Shown piece by piece: positions 9,107-17,607 of a DNA stretch of 64,000 nucleotides. Origin of the DNA: Arthrobacter sp. AQ5-06 (GTDB lineage: Bacteria > Actinomycetota > Actinomycetes > Actinomycetales > Micrococcaceae); contig NZ_QMKP01000012.1 of NCBI RefSeq assembly GCF_003287955.1, positions 62,001-126,000 on the forward strand, read 5' to 3'. Made by a program: the position numbers and the translations under genes. The notes under the pieces were generated by a model that was not told where the DNA came from, made no database searches, and saw only the letters and a program-made list of their open reading frames with translations. How positions within the stretch are numbered: position 1 is the first letter of the stretch; each line of letters opens with the position of its first letter.

Positions 9107-9430
9107 TGAGCTCTCCCTTTGTGCTGCGGAGCTGCCCTGCGTCCAGGATATCCGCGTATGTCGGCTGCATGTTCGCTTGATAGGACATATTACCCTATTT
9201 ATCGATAGCAGGGGCGATGACAAGGTTGATCAAAAGTGGCTGTTGCGGCGGATGCGTGCACTCGGAGCCTGGCGGCAGCGGTTCTCCAATGAATCGAATT
9301 ACGTCAAAACATCCTAATGTCAGGACAAACTATTGACAAAGTGTGAGTGGAGTCACCATGATCTCTATAGGAGGCATACGGACTGCAGCAATGTGGCATC
9401 GGTCGTAGCCCGGAATCAAAGGAGATTATC
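9107..9430. promoter_or_regulatory. Divergent control region between the GntR gene and the sugar ABC transporter
   Basis: About 320 bp without a gene. It holds two similar 10-mers, TGATAGGACA at 9178-9187 and TGTCAGGACA at 9318-9327. The second differs at one place from the C. glutamicum IolR consensus KGWCHTRACA as I recall it. Short inverted repeats surround both (ATAGG/CCTAT at 9180-9198; TCCT/AGGA around 9312-9325). A candidate plus-strand promoter is TTGACA at 9333-9338 with CATGAT at 9357-9362 (18-bp spacer, weak -10). These are candidate sites only. Confidence 0.45.
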
Positions 9431-10426
9431 GTGACGAAGTTCGCTTGGCGAAAGGCCGCACTGATAGCAGCGGTTGTGCCCATGATGGCGCTGAGCGCCT
9501 GCTCCAGCAGCGGCGGCAAGCCGGCTGACACCGGAAATAACGGTGGCGGTGGCCAGGCAGTCACCACCCCACGTATCAAAGTGGCCCTGATTACGCACGC
9601 GGCCGCCGGGGATACCTTCTGGGACATCGTCCGCAAGGGGGCCGAAGAGGCAGCGGCCAAGGACAATGTTGAACTCCTGTACACCTCGGACCCGGAAGGT
9701 GGGCGCCAGGCCCAGCTGATCCAGCAGGCAGTGGATCAGAAGGTTGACGGCATTGCCGTCACGCTGGCAAAGCCGGACGCGCTCAAGGACGCACTGAAGA
9801 AGGCAACAGACGCAGGAATTCCTGTCGTCAGCCTCAACGCCGGTGAGTCCTTGTCCGCACAGCTTGGGGCGTTCACGCACTTCGGATCCAATGAAAAACT
9901 TGCCGGCGCAGCTGTGGGCGAGAAGCTCGCCTCACTGGGCCTCAAGCATCCCATCTGCGTGATCCAGGAACAGGGCCACGTGGGTCTGGAAGCCCGGTGC
10001 GCCGGCGTGAAGGAAAAGGTGCCCGCCACGGAAATCCTTTATGTGACCGGAACCGACATGACCCAGGTTTCTTCCACCGTGACGGCCAAACTGCAGGCGA
10101 CAGCCGAGGCCGATGCCATCATCGGCCTGGGTGCCCCCTTCACGCTGACCATCCTCAAGGCCGTCACCTCCGCCAATAGCAAGGCGAAGGTAGCCTCCTT
10201 CGACATGAACCCGGAACTGGCGCAGAAAATCGCGGACGGCGAGGTCATCTTCACCGTCGACCAGCAGCCGTGGCTTCAGGGATACAGCGCCATCGATGCC
10301 ATCTGGCAGACCAAGCGTGGCGGCTTCAAGATCGGCGGCGGACAGCCCGTGCTGACCGGACCCACCATCGTGGACAAGGCCGCTGCGACGGATGCTCTCA
10401 AGTTTGCCCAGCAGGGCATCCGCTAA
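9431..10426 (+). CDS. Sugar ABC transporter substrate-binding lipoprotein
   Basis: The 331-residue product is a type I periplasmic-binding-protein-like lipoprotein. A signal peptide ends in the lipobox LSAC with the lipidated Cys at residue 24, then a Gly/Ser linker, then a ribose/inositol-binding-type fold (IKVALITHAAAGDTFWDIV, IQQAVDQKVDGIAVTLAKPD). It would capture a sugar or inositol outside the membrane and hand it to the permease at 10484. GTG 9431 has AAGGAG upstream. The neighbourhood suggests an inositol or polyol; the sequence does not prove the ligand. A strong hairpin separates it from the permease gene, as often seen after highly expressed binding-protein genes. Confidence 0.9.
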   Translation: MTKFAWRKAALIAAVVPMMALSACSSSGGKPADTGNNGGGGQAVTTPRIKVALITHAAAGDTFWDIVRKGAEEAAAKDNVELLYTSDPEGGRQAQLIQQAVDQKVDGIAVTLAKPDALKDALKKATDAGIPVVSLNAGESLSAQLGAFTHFGSNEKLAGAAVGEKLASLGLKHPICVIQEQGHVGLEARCAGVKEKVPATEILYVTGTDMTQVSSTVTAKLQATAEADAIIGLGAPFTLTILKAVTSANSKAKVASFDMNPELAQKIADGEVIFTVDQQPWLQGYSAIDAIWQTKRGGFKIGGGQPVLTGPTIVDKAAATDALKFAQQGIR

Positions 10427-10438
10427 GCAGTCTTTACA

Positions 10439-10467
10439 GCCTGGCCCGGGCACACCCCGGGCCAGGC
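10439..10467 (+). other. Intercistronic hairpin after the substrate-binding protein gene
   Basis: Arms 10439-10450 and 10456-10467 pair perfectly over 12 bp, mostly G-C, with a 5-nt loop CACAC. No T-run follows and the permease ribosome binding site starts 6 nt later. Such structures after binding-protein genes commonly protect the upstream message and lower expression of the permease and ATPase. The structure is seen; the role is inferred. Confidence 0.65.
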
Positions 10468-10483
10468 GCAAAGGAGAATGACC

Positions 10484-11527
10484 ATGACCCAAACACTGAC
10501 AAAGCATTTGGCTGCCGATGAACGCGTTGGAAAGCGCAACCCGCTCCAAAAGCTGCTTGGCCGTCCGGAGGTTGGTGCGCTCGTAGGTGCCATAGTCCTG
10601 TTTATCTTTTTCGCAATTGTCTCGCAGACCTTCACCCAGCCGAATGCCTTTGCCACCGTTCTTTACGGCAGCTCAACCATCGGCATTATGGCCGTTGGCG
10701 TTTCGCTGCTGATGATCGGCGGCGAGTTCGATCTTTCCACGGGCGTGGCAGTGATCAGCTCGGCCCTGACAGCGTCCCTCTTCAGTTGGTACTTCACCAC
10801 CAATGTCTGGGTCGGGGTTGCGCTGGCGCTGGTGGTGTCTCTGTCCATTGGCTTCATCAATGGCTGGATCCTGATCAAGACCAAGCTGCCCAGCTTCATC
10901 GTGACCCTGGCCAGCTTCCTGATGCTGACCGGCCTGAATCTGGGCCTGACGCGTCTTATCGGCGGCTCGGTGTCTTCCCCGTCCATCTCCACCATGGATG
11001 GTTTCAAGTCTGCCCAGGCCATTTTTGCCTCCTCGGTGAACATCGCCGGCGTCGAGGTCAAGAACACCGTCTTTATCTGGATCGTCCTTGTGGCCGTGGC
11101 GTCATGGGTCCTGCTGCGCACCAAGGTGGGCAACTGGATCTTCGCGGTGGGCGGCGATGCCAACGCAGCCCGCGCCGTGGGCGTTCCGGTAGCCAAGACC
11201 AAGATCGGCCTGTTCATGGCCGTTGGTTTCTGCGGCTGGATCCTGGGCATGCACAACCTGTTCGCGTTTGACGCCGTGCAGTCAGGCGAAGGTGTGGGCA
11301 ATGAATTCCTCTACATCATCGCCGCCGTCATCGGTGGCTGCCTTCTCACCGGCGGCTATGGTTCTGCAGTCGGCGGTGCGATCGGCGCCTTCATCTTCGG
11401 TATGGCCAACAAGGGCATTGTGTACGCCCAGTGGAACCCGGACTGGTTCAAGTTCTTCCTGGGCCTGATGCTGCTGCTGGCCACCATAGTGAACCTGATC
11501 GTCAAGCGTCGAGCAGAACTCAAGTAA
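10484..11527 (+). CDS. Sugar ABC transporter permease (RbsC type)
   Basis: This 347-residue integral membrane protein has about 8-10 hydrophobic segments and the RbsC/BPD-type features GEFDLSTG and the cytoplasmic-loop sequence GNWIFAVGGDANAARAVGVP. It would form the channel of the importer with the lipoprotein at 9431 and the ATPase at 11540. ATG 10484 is preferred because GGAG sits 7 nt upstream; ATG 10478 is almost on top of that site. The ATPase gene follows after 12 bp. Confidence 0.92.
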   Translation: MTQTLTKHLAADERVGKRNPLQKLLGRPEVGALVGAIVLFIFFAIVSQTFTQPNAFATVLYGSSTIGIMAVGVSLLMIGGEFDLSTGVAVISSALTASLFSWYFTTNVWVGVALALVVSLSIGFINGWILIKTKLPSFIVTLASFLMLTGLNLGLTRLIGGSVSSPSISTMDGFKSAQAIFASSVNIAGVEVKNTVFIWIVLVAVASWVLLRTKVGNWIFAVGGDANAARAVGVPVAKTKIGLFMAVGFCGWILGMHNLFAFDAVQSGEGVGNEFLYIIAAVIGGCLLTGGYGSAVGGAIGAFIFGMANKGIVYAQWNPDWFKFFLGLMLLLATIVNLIVKRRAELK

Positions 11528-11539
11528 GGGGCCGTATTC

Positions 11540-12448
11540 ATGAACGCCAAACAGATAGACCAGCAAACGCTGCTCAAGGATGAAAAAGACCCGCTGACCC
11601 ACACCCCCGTTCACCTGCTGTCCCTGGATCAGGTGGGCAAGCATTACGGCAACATCATCGCGCTGAGCGATGCGACCCTGGCGGTGGACAATGGCCGGGT
11701 GACCTGCGTCTTGGGCGACAACGGTGCCGGCAAGTCCACGCTGATCAAGATCATCGCCGGCCTTCACCAGCATGACGAGGGGACGTTCAAGATTCTGGGC
11801 GAGGAGCGGAAACTCAACAGCCCCCGCGAGGCGCTGGATTCCGGCATTGCCACGGTGTATCAGGACCTTGCAGTTGTCCCCCTGATGCCGATCTGGCGCA
11901 ACTTCTTCCTTGGCTCGGAGCTCACCACCGGGTGGGGCCCGCTCAAGCGCATGGACGTCCAGCGGATGAAGGACATCACCCTGAAGGAACTTGCGGAGAT
12001 GGGCATCGATCTGCGTGATGTGGAACAGCCCATCGGCCAGCTCTCGGGCGGTGAGCGGCAGTGCGTTGCGATCGCGCGTGCGGTGTACTTCGGTGCCAAG
12101 GTCCTTATTCTGGACGAGCCGACGGCGGCCCTGGGCGTCAAGCAGTCCGGCGTGGTGCTCCGGTACATCCTGCAGGCCCGCGACCGCGGGCTCGGCGTCG
12201 TCTTTATCACGCACAACCCGCACCATGCCTTCCCCGTCGGTGACCGGTTCCTGCTGCTCAAGCGTGGCAAATCGATCGGCTACTACGAGAAGAAGGACAT
12301 CACGCTCGAGGAGCTGACGGCGCAGATGGCCGGCGGCGCCGAACTGGCAGAGCTCGCCCACGAGCTCGAAGAGCTCGGCGGCCACGGCGACGTCGTGAAG
12401 GAAGTCCAGGCGGAAGTGGCCGGCACAGGCAGCCACCTCCCCGGCTAG
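11540..12448 (+). CDS. Sugar ABC transporter ATP-binding protein, single ABC domain
   Basis: The 302-residue ATPase powers the importer. It has Walker [10 protein letters not shown] near residue 65, signature LSGGERQ near 170, and Walker [13 protein letters not shown] near 190. Unlike RbsA-type ATPases with two fused ABC domains it has only one, as in FrcA-like systems, followed by a Glu-rich C-terminal tail of about 40 residues. The ATG follows AAGGGGCC. It completes an SBP-permease-ATPase operon; the dehydrogenase at 12539 follows after a weak hairpin. Confidence 0.92.
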   Translation: MNAKQIDQQTLLKDEKDPLTHTPVHLLSLDQVGKHYGNIIALSDATLAVDNGRVTCVLGDNGAGKSTLIKIIAGLHQHDEGTFKILGEERKLNSPREALDSGIATVYQDLAVVPLMPIWRNFFLGSELTTGWGPLKRMDVQRMKDITLKELAEMGIDLRDVEQPIGQLSGGERQCVAIARAVYFGAKVLILDEPTAALGVKQSGVVLRYILQARDRGLGVVFITHNPHHAFPVGDRFLLLKRGKSIGYYEKKDITLEELTAQMAGGAELAELAHELEELGGHGDVVKEVQAEVAGTGSHLPG

Positions 12449-12460
12449 TGCATGCTGGAG

Positions 12461-12491
12461 CCCCCCGCCCGAGCGCGATTCAGCCGGGGGG
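12461..12491 (+). terminator. Weak candidate terminator hairpin after the ABC ATPase gene
   Basis: Seven C/G pairs (12461-12467 with 12485-12491) enclose a 17-nt loop. There is no T-run. It may cause partial termination between the transporter genes and the following dehydrogenase-isomerase pair. Weak evidence. Confidence 0.35.
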
Positions 12492-12538
12492 TCCTGCGCG
12501 CCCGGCAGTACCCCGACCTTAATTTGAAAGGCTGACCC

Positions 12539-13648
12539 ATGACCTACATCGAAGAAAAACCAGCTGCCCAGCCGATCCCTGTGCGGCTTGGACTGATCGG
12601 CGCCGGCTGGATGGGAGCATTCCACGGTGAGAGCATTGTCCGGCGCGTTCCCGGAACCGTCCTTGATGCTGTCGCCGACCCGGATCTCACCGCCGCCGCC
12701 GAGCTGGCCGGCCGGTTCGGCGTGGCAAAAGTGACAGCCGATGCGGCGGATCTGCTGGCCGATCCGGAGATCGACGGCGTCATCATCGCCAGCCCGGCCC
12801 GATTCCACTCCGCGCTGATCACCCAGGCGGCCCGCGCCGGCAAGCACATCTTCTGTGAAAAGCCAGCAGGACTGACTCTGGAGGAGCTTGATGCTGCCCT
12901 GGCAGAGGTGGACAAAGCCGGGGTGCACTTCCAGATCGGCTTCAACCGCCGTTACGCGCACGATTTTGCTGCCGCGAAGCGCGACCTTGCCGCCGGTGTT
13001 GCCGGGCAGCCGCAGCTCCTGCGCTCCCTGACCCGGGATCCCGGCACCGGCAGTATCGGCCACGCTGCCCGGATCCCTGCGTGGACCATCTTCCTGGAAA
13101 CGCTGATCCATGATTTCGACACCCTGAACTGGTTCAACGAGGGCGCCGAGCCGGTGGAAGTCTACGCCGTGGCCGACGCCCTCGTGGAGCCGGACTTCAA
13201 GGAACACGGACTCCTGGATACCGCCGTTGTGACCATCCGCTACAGCAACGGTGCGCTGGCAGTCGCGGAGGCGAACTTCAGTGCGCTCTACGGCTACGAC
13301 GTCCGAGGCGAGGTCTTTGGCTCCCGGGGAATGGTCCAGGCAGGACAGAGCACTGAGACATCGGCCCGTCGCTACACGGCTGACGGTGTTTCCGCCGACA
13401 CTCCTCGGCTCAACGTTGAACTATTCCGCCAGGCCTACACTGATGAACTGGCCGACTTTGCCGACACCGTCCGGGCAAGGCGCGACGGCGGGACGGCGCC
13501 GTCGACTGGGTTCACGCTGACCCCGGGCGCCGCCGACGCCCGCCGGGCTTTGGCGATGGCGCTGGCCTGCATCGAGTCGGTCAAACTTGGCGCGCCTGTG
13601 GCTCTGCCCGGAGCTCTTCTGGCGGCGGCCGCGAAGGCCGGCAACTGA
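12539..13648 (+). CDS. Gfo/Idh/MocA family dehydrogenase, second copy in the inositol island
   Basis: This 369-residue NAD(P)-dependent oxidoreductase has the Rossmann motif LIGAGWMGAFH, the FCEKPAGLTLEE segment with the conserved Lys, and ETLIHDFDTLNWF with the catalytic His. Family members oxidise inositols or sugars. Its substrate may be a different inositol isomer or another polyol from that of iolG. It follows the ABC transporter and its TGA overlaps the next gene's ATG (TGATG at 13646-13650), so the two are translationally coupled. The ATG follows GAAAGG. Confidence 0.88.
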   Translation: MTYIEEKPAAQPIPVRLGLIGAGWMGAFHGESIVRRVPGTVLDAVADPDLTAAAELAGRFGVAKVTADAADLLADPEIDGVIIASPARFHSALITQAARAGKHIFCEKPAGLTLEELDAALAEVDKAGVHFQIGFNRRYAHDFAAAKRDLAAGVAGQPQLLRSLTRDPGTGSIGHAARIPAWTIFLETLIHDFDTLNWFNEGAEPVEVYAVADALVEPDFKEHGLLDTAVVTIRYSNGALAVAEANFSALYGYDVRGEVFGSRGMVQAGQSTETSARRYTADGVSADTPRLNVELFRQAYTDELADFADTVRARRDGGTAPSTGFTLTPGAADARRALAMALACIESVKLGAPVALPGALLAAAAKAGN

Positions 13649-14436
13649 TGCGGCTCGCGGTCTGCGCCGAAATGGTGTTCACGGAGCTGCCGTTCATCGA
13701 ACGGGTCCGGCGCATCCACAACGCCGGATTCGACGTCGAACTCTGGGACTCGCGCAACAAGGACCTGGCGGCTCTTAAGGCAACCGGGGCGGTGTTCTCC
13801 TCGATGACCGGCTACAGCGCCGGCAGCGTAGTTGACCCGGAAACGGCCGATGACGTGGTCCGGACAGCAGCGGAGCTCATCCCCACGGCCCTGGAACTGG
13901 GCATCAGCCGGATGGTGGTGCATTCCGCGGAACTGGTGGATGGCGCAGCCGCCCGCCCTGTCTTCCGCTCAACGGGCAGGATGTGGACCACCGGAGTGCG
14001 CACCCTGCAACGGCTGGGGGAGCTGGGCGAGAAGCATGGGGTGACTTTCTGCCTCGAGAATCTCAACACCATTCTTGATCATCCCGGGATTCCGCTGGCG
14101 CGGGCAAAGGATACCCTGGCCCTGGTGGAGGCCGCCCGGCACCCGAACGTGAAGCTGATGCTGGATCTCTACCATGCACAGCTGGGCGAGGGGAATCTGA
14201 TCGGGCTGGTCCAATCGGCCCTGCCACACATCGGTGAAATCCAGGTGGCAGATGTGCCCGGCCGCTGTGAGCCCGGCACGGGGGAGATCAACTATGGAGC
14301 CATCGCCGGCGCACTTGCCGACGCGGGCTATGACGGGACGGTGGGCATGGAAGCGTGGGCAAGCAACGACAGCGACGACGCCTTGGCCGCCTTCCGTGAG
14401 GCGTTCGCGCCCGCTGAATTCCTGCCTGGGGGCTGA
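13648..14436 (+). CDS. Hydroxypyruvate isomerase-like TIM-barrel protein
   Basis: The 262-residue product resembles Hyi (hydroxypyruvate/tartronate semialdehyde isomerase family): CAEMVFTELPFIERVRRIH at the N-terminus, LENLNTILDHPG, LMLDLYHAQLGEGNL and VADVPGRCEPGTGEINY carry the usual metal ligands. It starts at the ATG overlapping the stop of the preceding dehydrogenase, so the two enzymes probably act in sequence on one substrate, oxidation then isomerisation. Family-level assignment is firm; the physiological substrate is unknown. Confidence 0.87.
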   Translation: MRLAVCAEMVFTELPFIERVRRIHNAGFDVELWDSRNKDLAALKATGAVFSSMTGYSAGSVVDPETADDVVRTAAELIPTALELGISRMVVHSAELVDGAAARPVFRSTGRMWTTGVRTLQRLGELGEKHGVTFCLENLNTILDHPGIPLARAKDTLALVEAARHPNVKLMLDLYHAQLGEGNLIGLVQSALPHIGEIQVADVPGRCEPGTGEINYGAIAGALADAGYDGTVGMEAWASNDSDDALAAFREAFAPAEFLPGG

Positions 14437-14446
14437 CGCCGCCGGA

Positions 14447-15469
14447 TCACCTGTCCGGGGCGGCTGTGCTGCCCCGGACCGCCACTACGGGCGGCAGTAG
14501 TTCGTCCTGAGGAATTGCGGCGCCAGGTTCCAGCCTCACCATCAGGAGTTCCGCTGCGCGCTGGCCGGCAGCGAAGCTTGCCGTGTCCACGGACGTCAGG
14601 CTGATCCTGCGAAGCCTGGCCAGCGGGGTGTTGTCGTAACCGGCAACGGAGAGATCAGCGGGCACCGAGAGTCCGCGTTCCTCCGCCGCTGACATGACTC
14701 CCAGGGCCGCCATATCATTGACCGCGAAGACCGCCGTTGGCCTGTCCTCCCCGCTCAGCAATTCCAAGCCGGCGCTGTAACCGGCTTCTTCCGTGAGATC
14801 CCCGGGCATTGTCCGGATGAAATCCGTAAGGCCGGCGGCCGCCATTTCCGCTGCATAGCCGCGCTGCCGGGCGGCCCCGACTGCGGTGGCGGGTGCCCCC
14901 ACATGCGAGATTTTCCGGTGCCCCAGAGACACCAGGTGTGCCACCGCGAGGCGGGCGCCGGCGTCGTCGTCGTTGGTCACGACGGTCACGTTCGGGCCGG
15001 GGCCTGACGGCGCGCCCAAGACCACGGTTGGCACCTGTGCGGCGGCAGCGGTAAGGCCCGGGCTCTCCGGCATGGTCCCCACCAGAACCAATCCCTCGAT
15101 GTTCATTTCGAGCAGTTTCTTCAGCAAGGACTCGCCGCTGCGGCTGTCCAGCCGGAAGTCCCCCATGATCATCTGCAGGCCGTGTTCGTTGAGCCGGCCG
15201 TTGAGTCCCTCCACGGCGCTGACGAACCAGGGATTCCGCATGTCATTAAGCACCACCCCCACGGTCCGGCTCCGTGATTCACTGAGTGCACGGGCGGCGG
15301 CGTTTGGCCGGTAGCCGAGCTGAATCACCGCCCGCGCCACCGCTGCCCTCTTGGCTTCACTGACGTAACCCGTGCCGCGCAGCACCAGCGAAACGACCGA
15401 CTTGGACACGCCGGCTGCGGCAGCCACGTCGAGTATGGTGGCGGCGCGCTTGCGCACGGGATCTGGCAC
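14447..15469 (-). CDS. LacI-family transcriptional repressor
   Basis: The 340-residue protein has a LacI helix-turn-helix at the N-terminus (ATILDVAAAAGVSKSVVSLV), the hinge region near RPNAAARALSESRS, and a periplasmic-binding-like effector domain with VAGYDNTPLARL near the end. GTG 15469 has GGAGG five bases upstream. It is divergent from the dehydrogenase at 15626, and a perfect-arm palindrome of LacI type lies between them, so it most likely represses that gene and itself. Its 3' end is convergent with the Hyi-like gene, 10 bp apart. Confidence 0.92.
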   Translation of the reverse strand: MPDPVRKRAATILDVAAAAGVSKSVVSLVLRGTGYVSEAKRAAVARAVIQLGYRPNAAARALSESRSRTVGVVLNDMRNPWFVSAVEGLNGRLNEHGLQMIMGDFRLDSRSGESLLKKLLEMNIEGLVLVGTMPESPGLTAAAAQVPTVVLGAPSGPGPNVTVVTNDDDAGARLAVAHLVSLGHRKISHVGAPATAVGAARQRGYAAEMAAAGLTDFIRTMPGDLTEEAGYSAGLELLSGEDRPTAVFAVNDMAALGVMSAAEERGLSVPADLSVAGYDNTPLARLRRISLTSVDTASFAAGQRAAELLMVRLEPGAAIPQDELLPPVVAVRGSTAAPDR

Positions 15470-15509
15470 GGCATCCTCCAGCTTGGGTGTGGTTTGTTAA
15501 TACAAAGTC

Positions 15510-15567
15510 TTGACGCGGAACGGTGACCTCCCATACTCTAGCAAGCAGTTGTTGGAGCGTTCCAACA
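15510..15567 (+). promoter_or_regulatory. Promoter and LacI-type operator of the third dehydrogenase gene
   Basis: TTGACG (15510-15515) and TACTCT (15534-15539) are spaced 18 bp. Eleven bases past the -10 box is the palindrome TGTTGGA-GCGT-TCCAACA (15550-15567), an even-symmetry site with central CG as is usual for LacI-family operators. Its position over the likely transcription start fits repression. The palindrome is seen; binding by the neighbouring LacI protein is inferred. Confidence 0.7.
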
Positions 15568-15625
15568 TTGTCAGCTTCCCAGTTCATTGCCCGGGGTCCG
15601 GGCCCGTTTTTTACAAAGGAACACT

Positions 15626-16654
15626 ATGAAGGATGTAACTCTCGGTCTGATCGGGGTGGGGCGCATTGGCGTTATGCACGCCAACAACATTTCCGCACTG
15701 AACAATGTGCTGAACCCTCAGGGGATTAATGTCCGGCTCAAGCTGACTGACGTTGCTGCGGACCATGCACGCAGGGTGGCGGCCGGGATCGGCGCCGAGT
15801 TCCTGCCATCAGTGGAGGAGCTGATTGCGTCCGGCGTGAGCGGGCTGGTCATAGCCACCGGCACTGGCACTCATCCGGATCTCATCAGGGCCGGCGTGGA
15901 CGCCGGGATTCCGGTATTCTGCGAAAAGCCGGTGGCCATGGATGTTGCGGACTCCACGCCGGTGCTGGACTACATCCGGGACAACGGCGGAACGGTGCAG
16001 ATCGGCCACCAGCGCCGCTTCGACGCCGGATACCTTGAGGCCAAACGATCCTTTGATGCCGGCGAACTGGGCTGGATCCATTCGTTGCGCGCCGTCACGT
16101 GTGACATGACGCCCCCGCCGGTGGAGTTCCTGGCAACGTCCGGCGGGCTGTTCCGGGACTGCTCCGTCCACGACTTCGACATCCTGCGCTGGCTGACCGG
16201 CCGCGAGATCGTGGAGGTTTACGCCAAGGGCTCCAACAACGGGGATCCGGCCATCGGTGATGTGGGCGACGTGGACACCGCCCTGGCACTGGTGACGTTC
16301 GACGACGGCACGGTGGGCACTGTTTCCGCCACCCGTTACAACGGGGCCGGGCATGATGTCCGGCTTGAAATCCAGGGCTCGGAGTCCTCCGTAATGGTGG
16401 GGCTGGATGAGAAGACGGCGATGGCCTCGGCCGAGGCCGGCATCACCTTCCCTGCGGGTGAACCGCACAAGACTTTTGCCGAACGATTCGATCAGGCCTA
16501 CCGCTCGGAGATGGCCGCATTTGTGGAACTCATCCTGGGCCAGCGGGAAAATCCCTGCACTCCGGAAGACGCCGTCGCCGCTTCCCGGGTGGCCGATGCC
16601 GCCCAGGAGTCGCTGGAAACGGGCGTGCCGGTCAGGGTGCGTCGTCCAAACTAA
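15626..16654 (+). CDS. Gfo/Idh/MocA family dehydrogenase, third copy, LacI-controlled
   Basis: This 342-residue NAD-dependent oxidoreductase has GLIGVGRIGVMHANNI at the N-terminus, FCEKPVAMD with the conserved Lys and DCSVHDFDILRWL with the catalytic His. It resembles inositol 2-dehydrogenases more closely than glucose-fructose oxidoreductases. ATG 15626 follows AAAGGA. It is transcribed alone, divergent from lacI, under the operator at 15550-15567. Possible substrates are scyllo- or D-chiro-inositol; sequence does not decide. Confidence 0.88.
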   Translation: MKDVTLGLIGVGRIGVMHANNISALNNVLNPQGINVRLKLTDVAADHARRVAAGIGAEFLPSVEELIASGVSGLVIATGTGTHPDLIRAGVDAGIPVFCEKPVAMDVADSTPVLDYIRDNGGTVQIGHQRRFDAGYLEAKRSFDAGELGWIHSLRAVTCDMTPPPVEFLATSGGLFRDCSVHDFDILRWLTGREIVEVYAKGSNNGDPAIGDVGDVDTALALVTFDDGTVGTVSATRYNGAGHDVRLEIQGSESSVMVGLDEKTAMASAEAGITFPAGEPHKTFAERFDQAYRSEMAAFVELILGQRENPCTPEDAVAASRVADAAQESLETGVPVRVRRPN

Positions 16655-16749
16655 AGCAACGCGGGTCCGGCAAACCTCCACAAATGCTTTGAAGGGTGCC
16701 AACCTCTCGGCGCCGGAGAGGTCAACAGCCTCCGGGTGCCTATGGACCG

Positions 16750-17111
16750 AAGCCACCCAGCGTTCCAGGAGCGGAAGCCCGGCGTCGATCTCTGGCGTGC
16801 AACGGCGATGTCCAGCACGTCCTGCGCCACGTTGACGTCTTAGCAGACTTAACTCGGCTCCTGCCCGTAGAGCCGGGGATCCAGATCCCCGCCACCGGGA
16901 AGCACGACGCCGTCGAGCGCCTCGAGTGCATCGGCCAGCAGGCCGCTTCCGATCACGTCGTGAGGCTCGCCGGGTTACGGGGGCACCAGCAGTTCAGGTG
17001 CCAGCAGCACCGGCTCGCCGCCGCCGTCGCGCACCAGGGCAACGATGTAATCGAACAGTTCATTGGCCTCGCCCACTCTGGGGGCCGGGTCGACGCACAC
17101 CGCAGACGGAC
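16750..17111 (-). pseudogene. Decayed peptidase C26 / gamma-glutamyl-GABA hydrolase-like gene
   Basis: Reading the minus strand from about 17111 gives VDPAPRVGEANELFDYIVAL, then GGGEPVLLAPELLVPP, a stop (16975-16977), then LDGVVLPGGGDLDPRLYGQE, two more stops (16849-16851 and 16840-16842), and DVNVAQDVLDIAVA in the same frame, then a shift of frame to EIDAGLPLL. This is the N-terminal half of a PuuD-type class I glutamine amidotransferase. The catalytic Cys-His-Glu half is missing. The rest of the gap 16655-16749 holds nothing I recognise. Confidence 0.75.
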
Positions 17112-17127
17112 GTCCTAGGCTGGGGGG

Positions 17128-17598
17128 ATGAACAACCGATACCTCGTGTCCCGCGAACGCTTCATCCCCGCTCCGCCCGAAGTGATCTTTGAAGTGCTGG
17201 CCACTCCGGCGCTGCACAGCGCGATCGACGGTTCCGGGACGGTGAAGGGCGCCCAGCCTCGCGGCCCGGAACGGCTGAGCCTCGGAGCCCGGTTCGGCAT
17301 GGAAATGAACATGGCCGTGGACTACAAGATCCTGAACACGGTCTCCGAGTTCGAGGAAGGCCGGCGCATCGCCTGGCGCCATTTCTACGGCCATGTCTGG
17401 CGCTACATCCTGGAACCGGCCACCGGCGTCGACGGTAGTTCCGGCACGCGCGTCACCGAACAATGGGACGCCAGAGCGGTCCGTGGCAAGGTCCTTCTCC
17501 GGCTGGCAGGTTATCTGCGCCGCCACCCTGTCAGCATCGAAAAGACGCTGGCCCGGCTGGAAGAGCACGTGACCGGCACGGCCGGAGCGGCAGGCTAG
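17128..17598 (+). CDS. SRPBCC (START-like) family protein
   Basis: The 156-residue product reads as a polyketide-cyclase/dehydrase-like SRPBCC fold: SRERFIPAPPEVIFEVLATP at the start, a central VDYKILNTVSEFEEGRRIAW and a long C-terminal helix (RHPVSIEKTLARLEEHV). Such proteins bind hydrophobic ligands; no substrate can be named. ATG 17128 follows a GGGGGG stretch. The LOG-like gene follows after only 9 bp, suggesting cotranscription. Confidence 0.85.
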   Translation: MNNRYLVSRERFIPAPPEVIFEVLATPALHSAIDGSGTVKGAQPRGPERLSLGARFGMEMNMAVDYKILNTVSEFEEGRRIAWRHFYGHVWRYILEPATGVDGSSGTRVTEQWDARAVRGKVLLRLAGYLRRHPVSIEKTLARLEEHVTGTAGAAG

Positions 17599-17607
17599 GT
17601 CCGCGGC

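Noticed and set aside
11282..13207. 641-codon minus-strand open frame across the ABC ATPase and dehydrogenase genes
   Set aside because: Antisense shadow of high-GC genes: His/Gly/Val-rich, no domain, while the plus strand has clear motifs in two genes.
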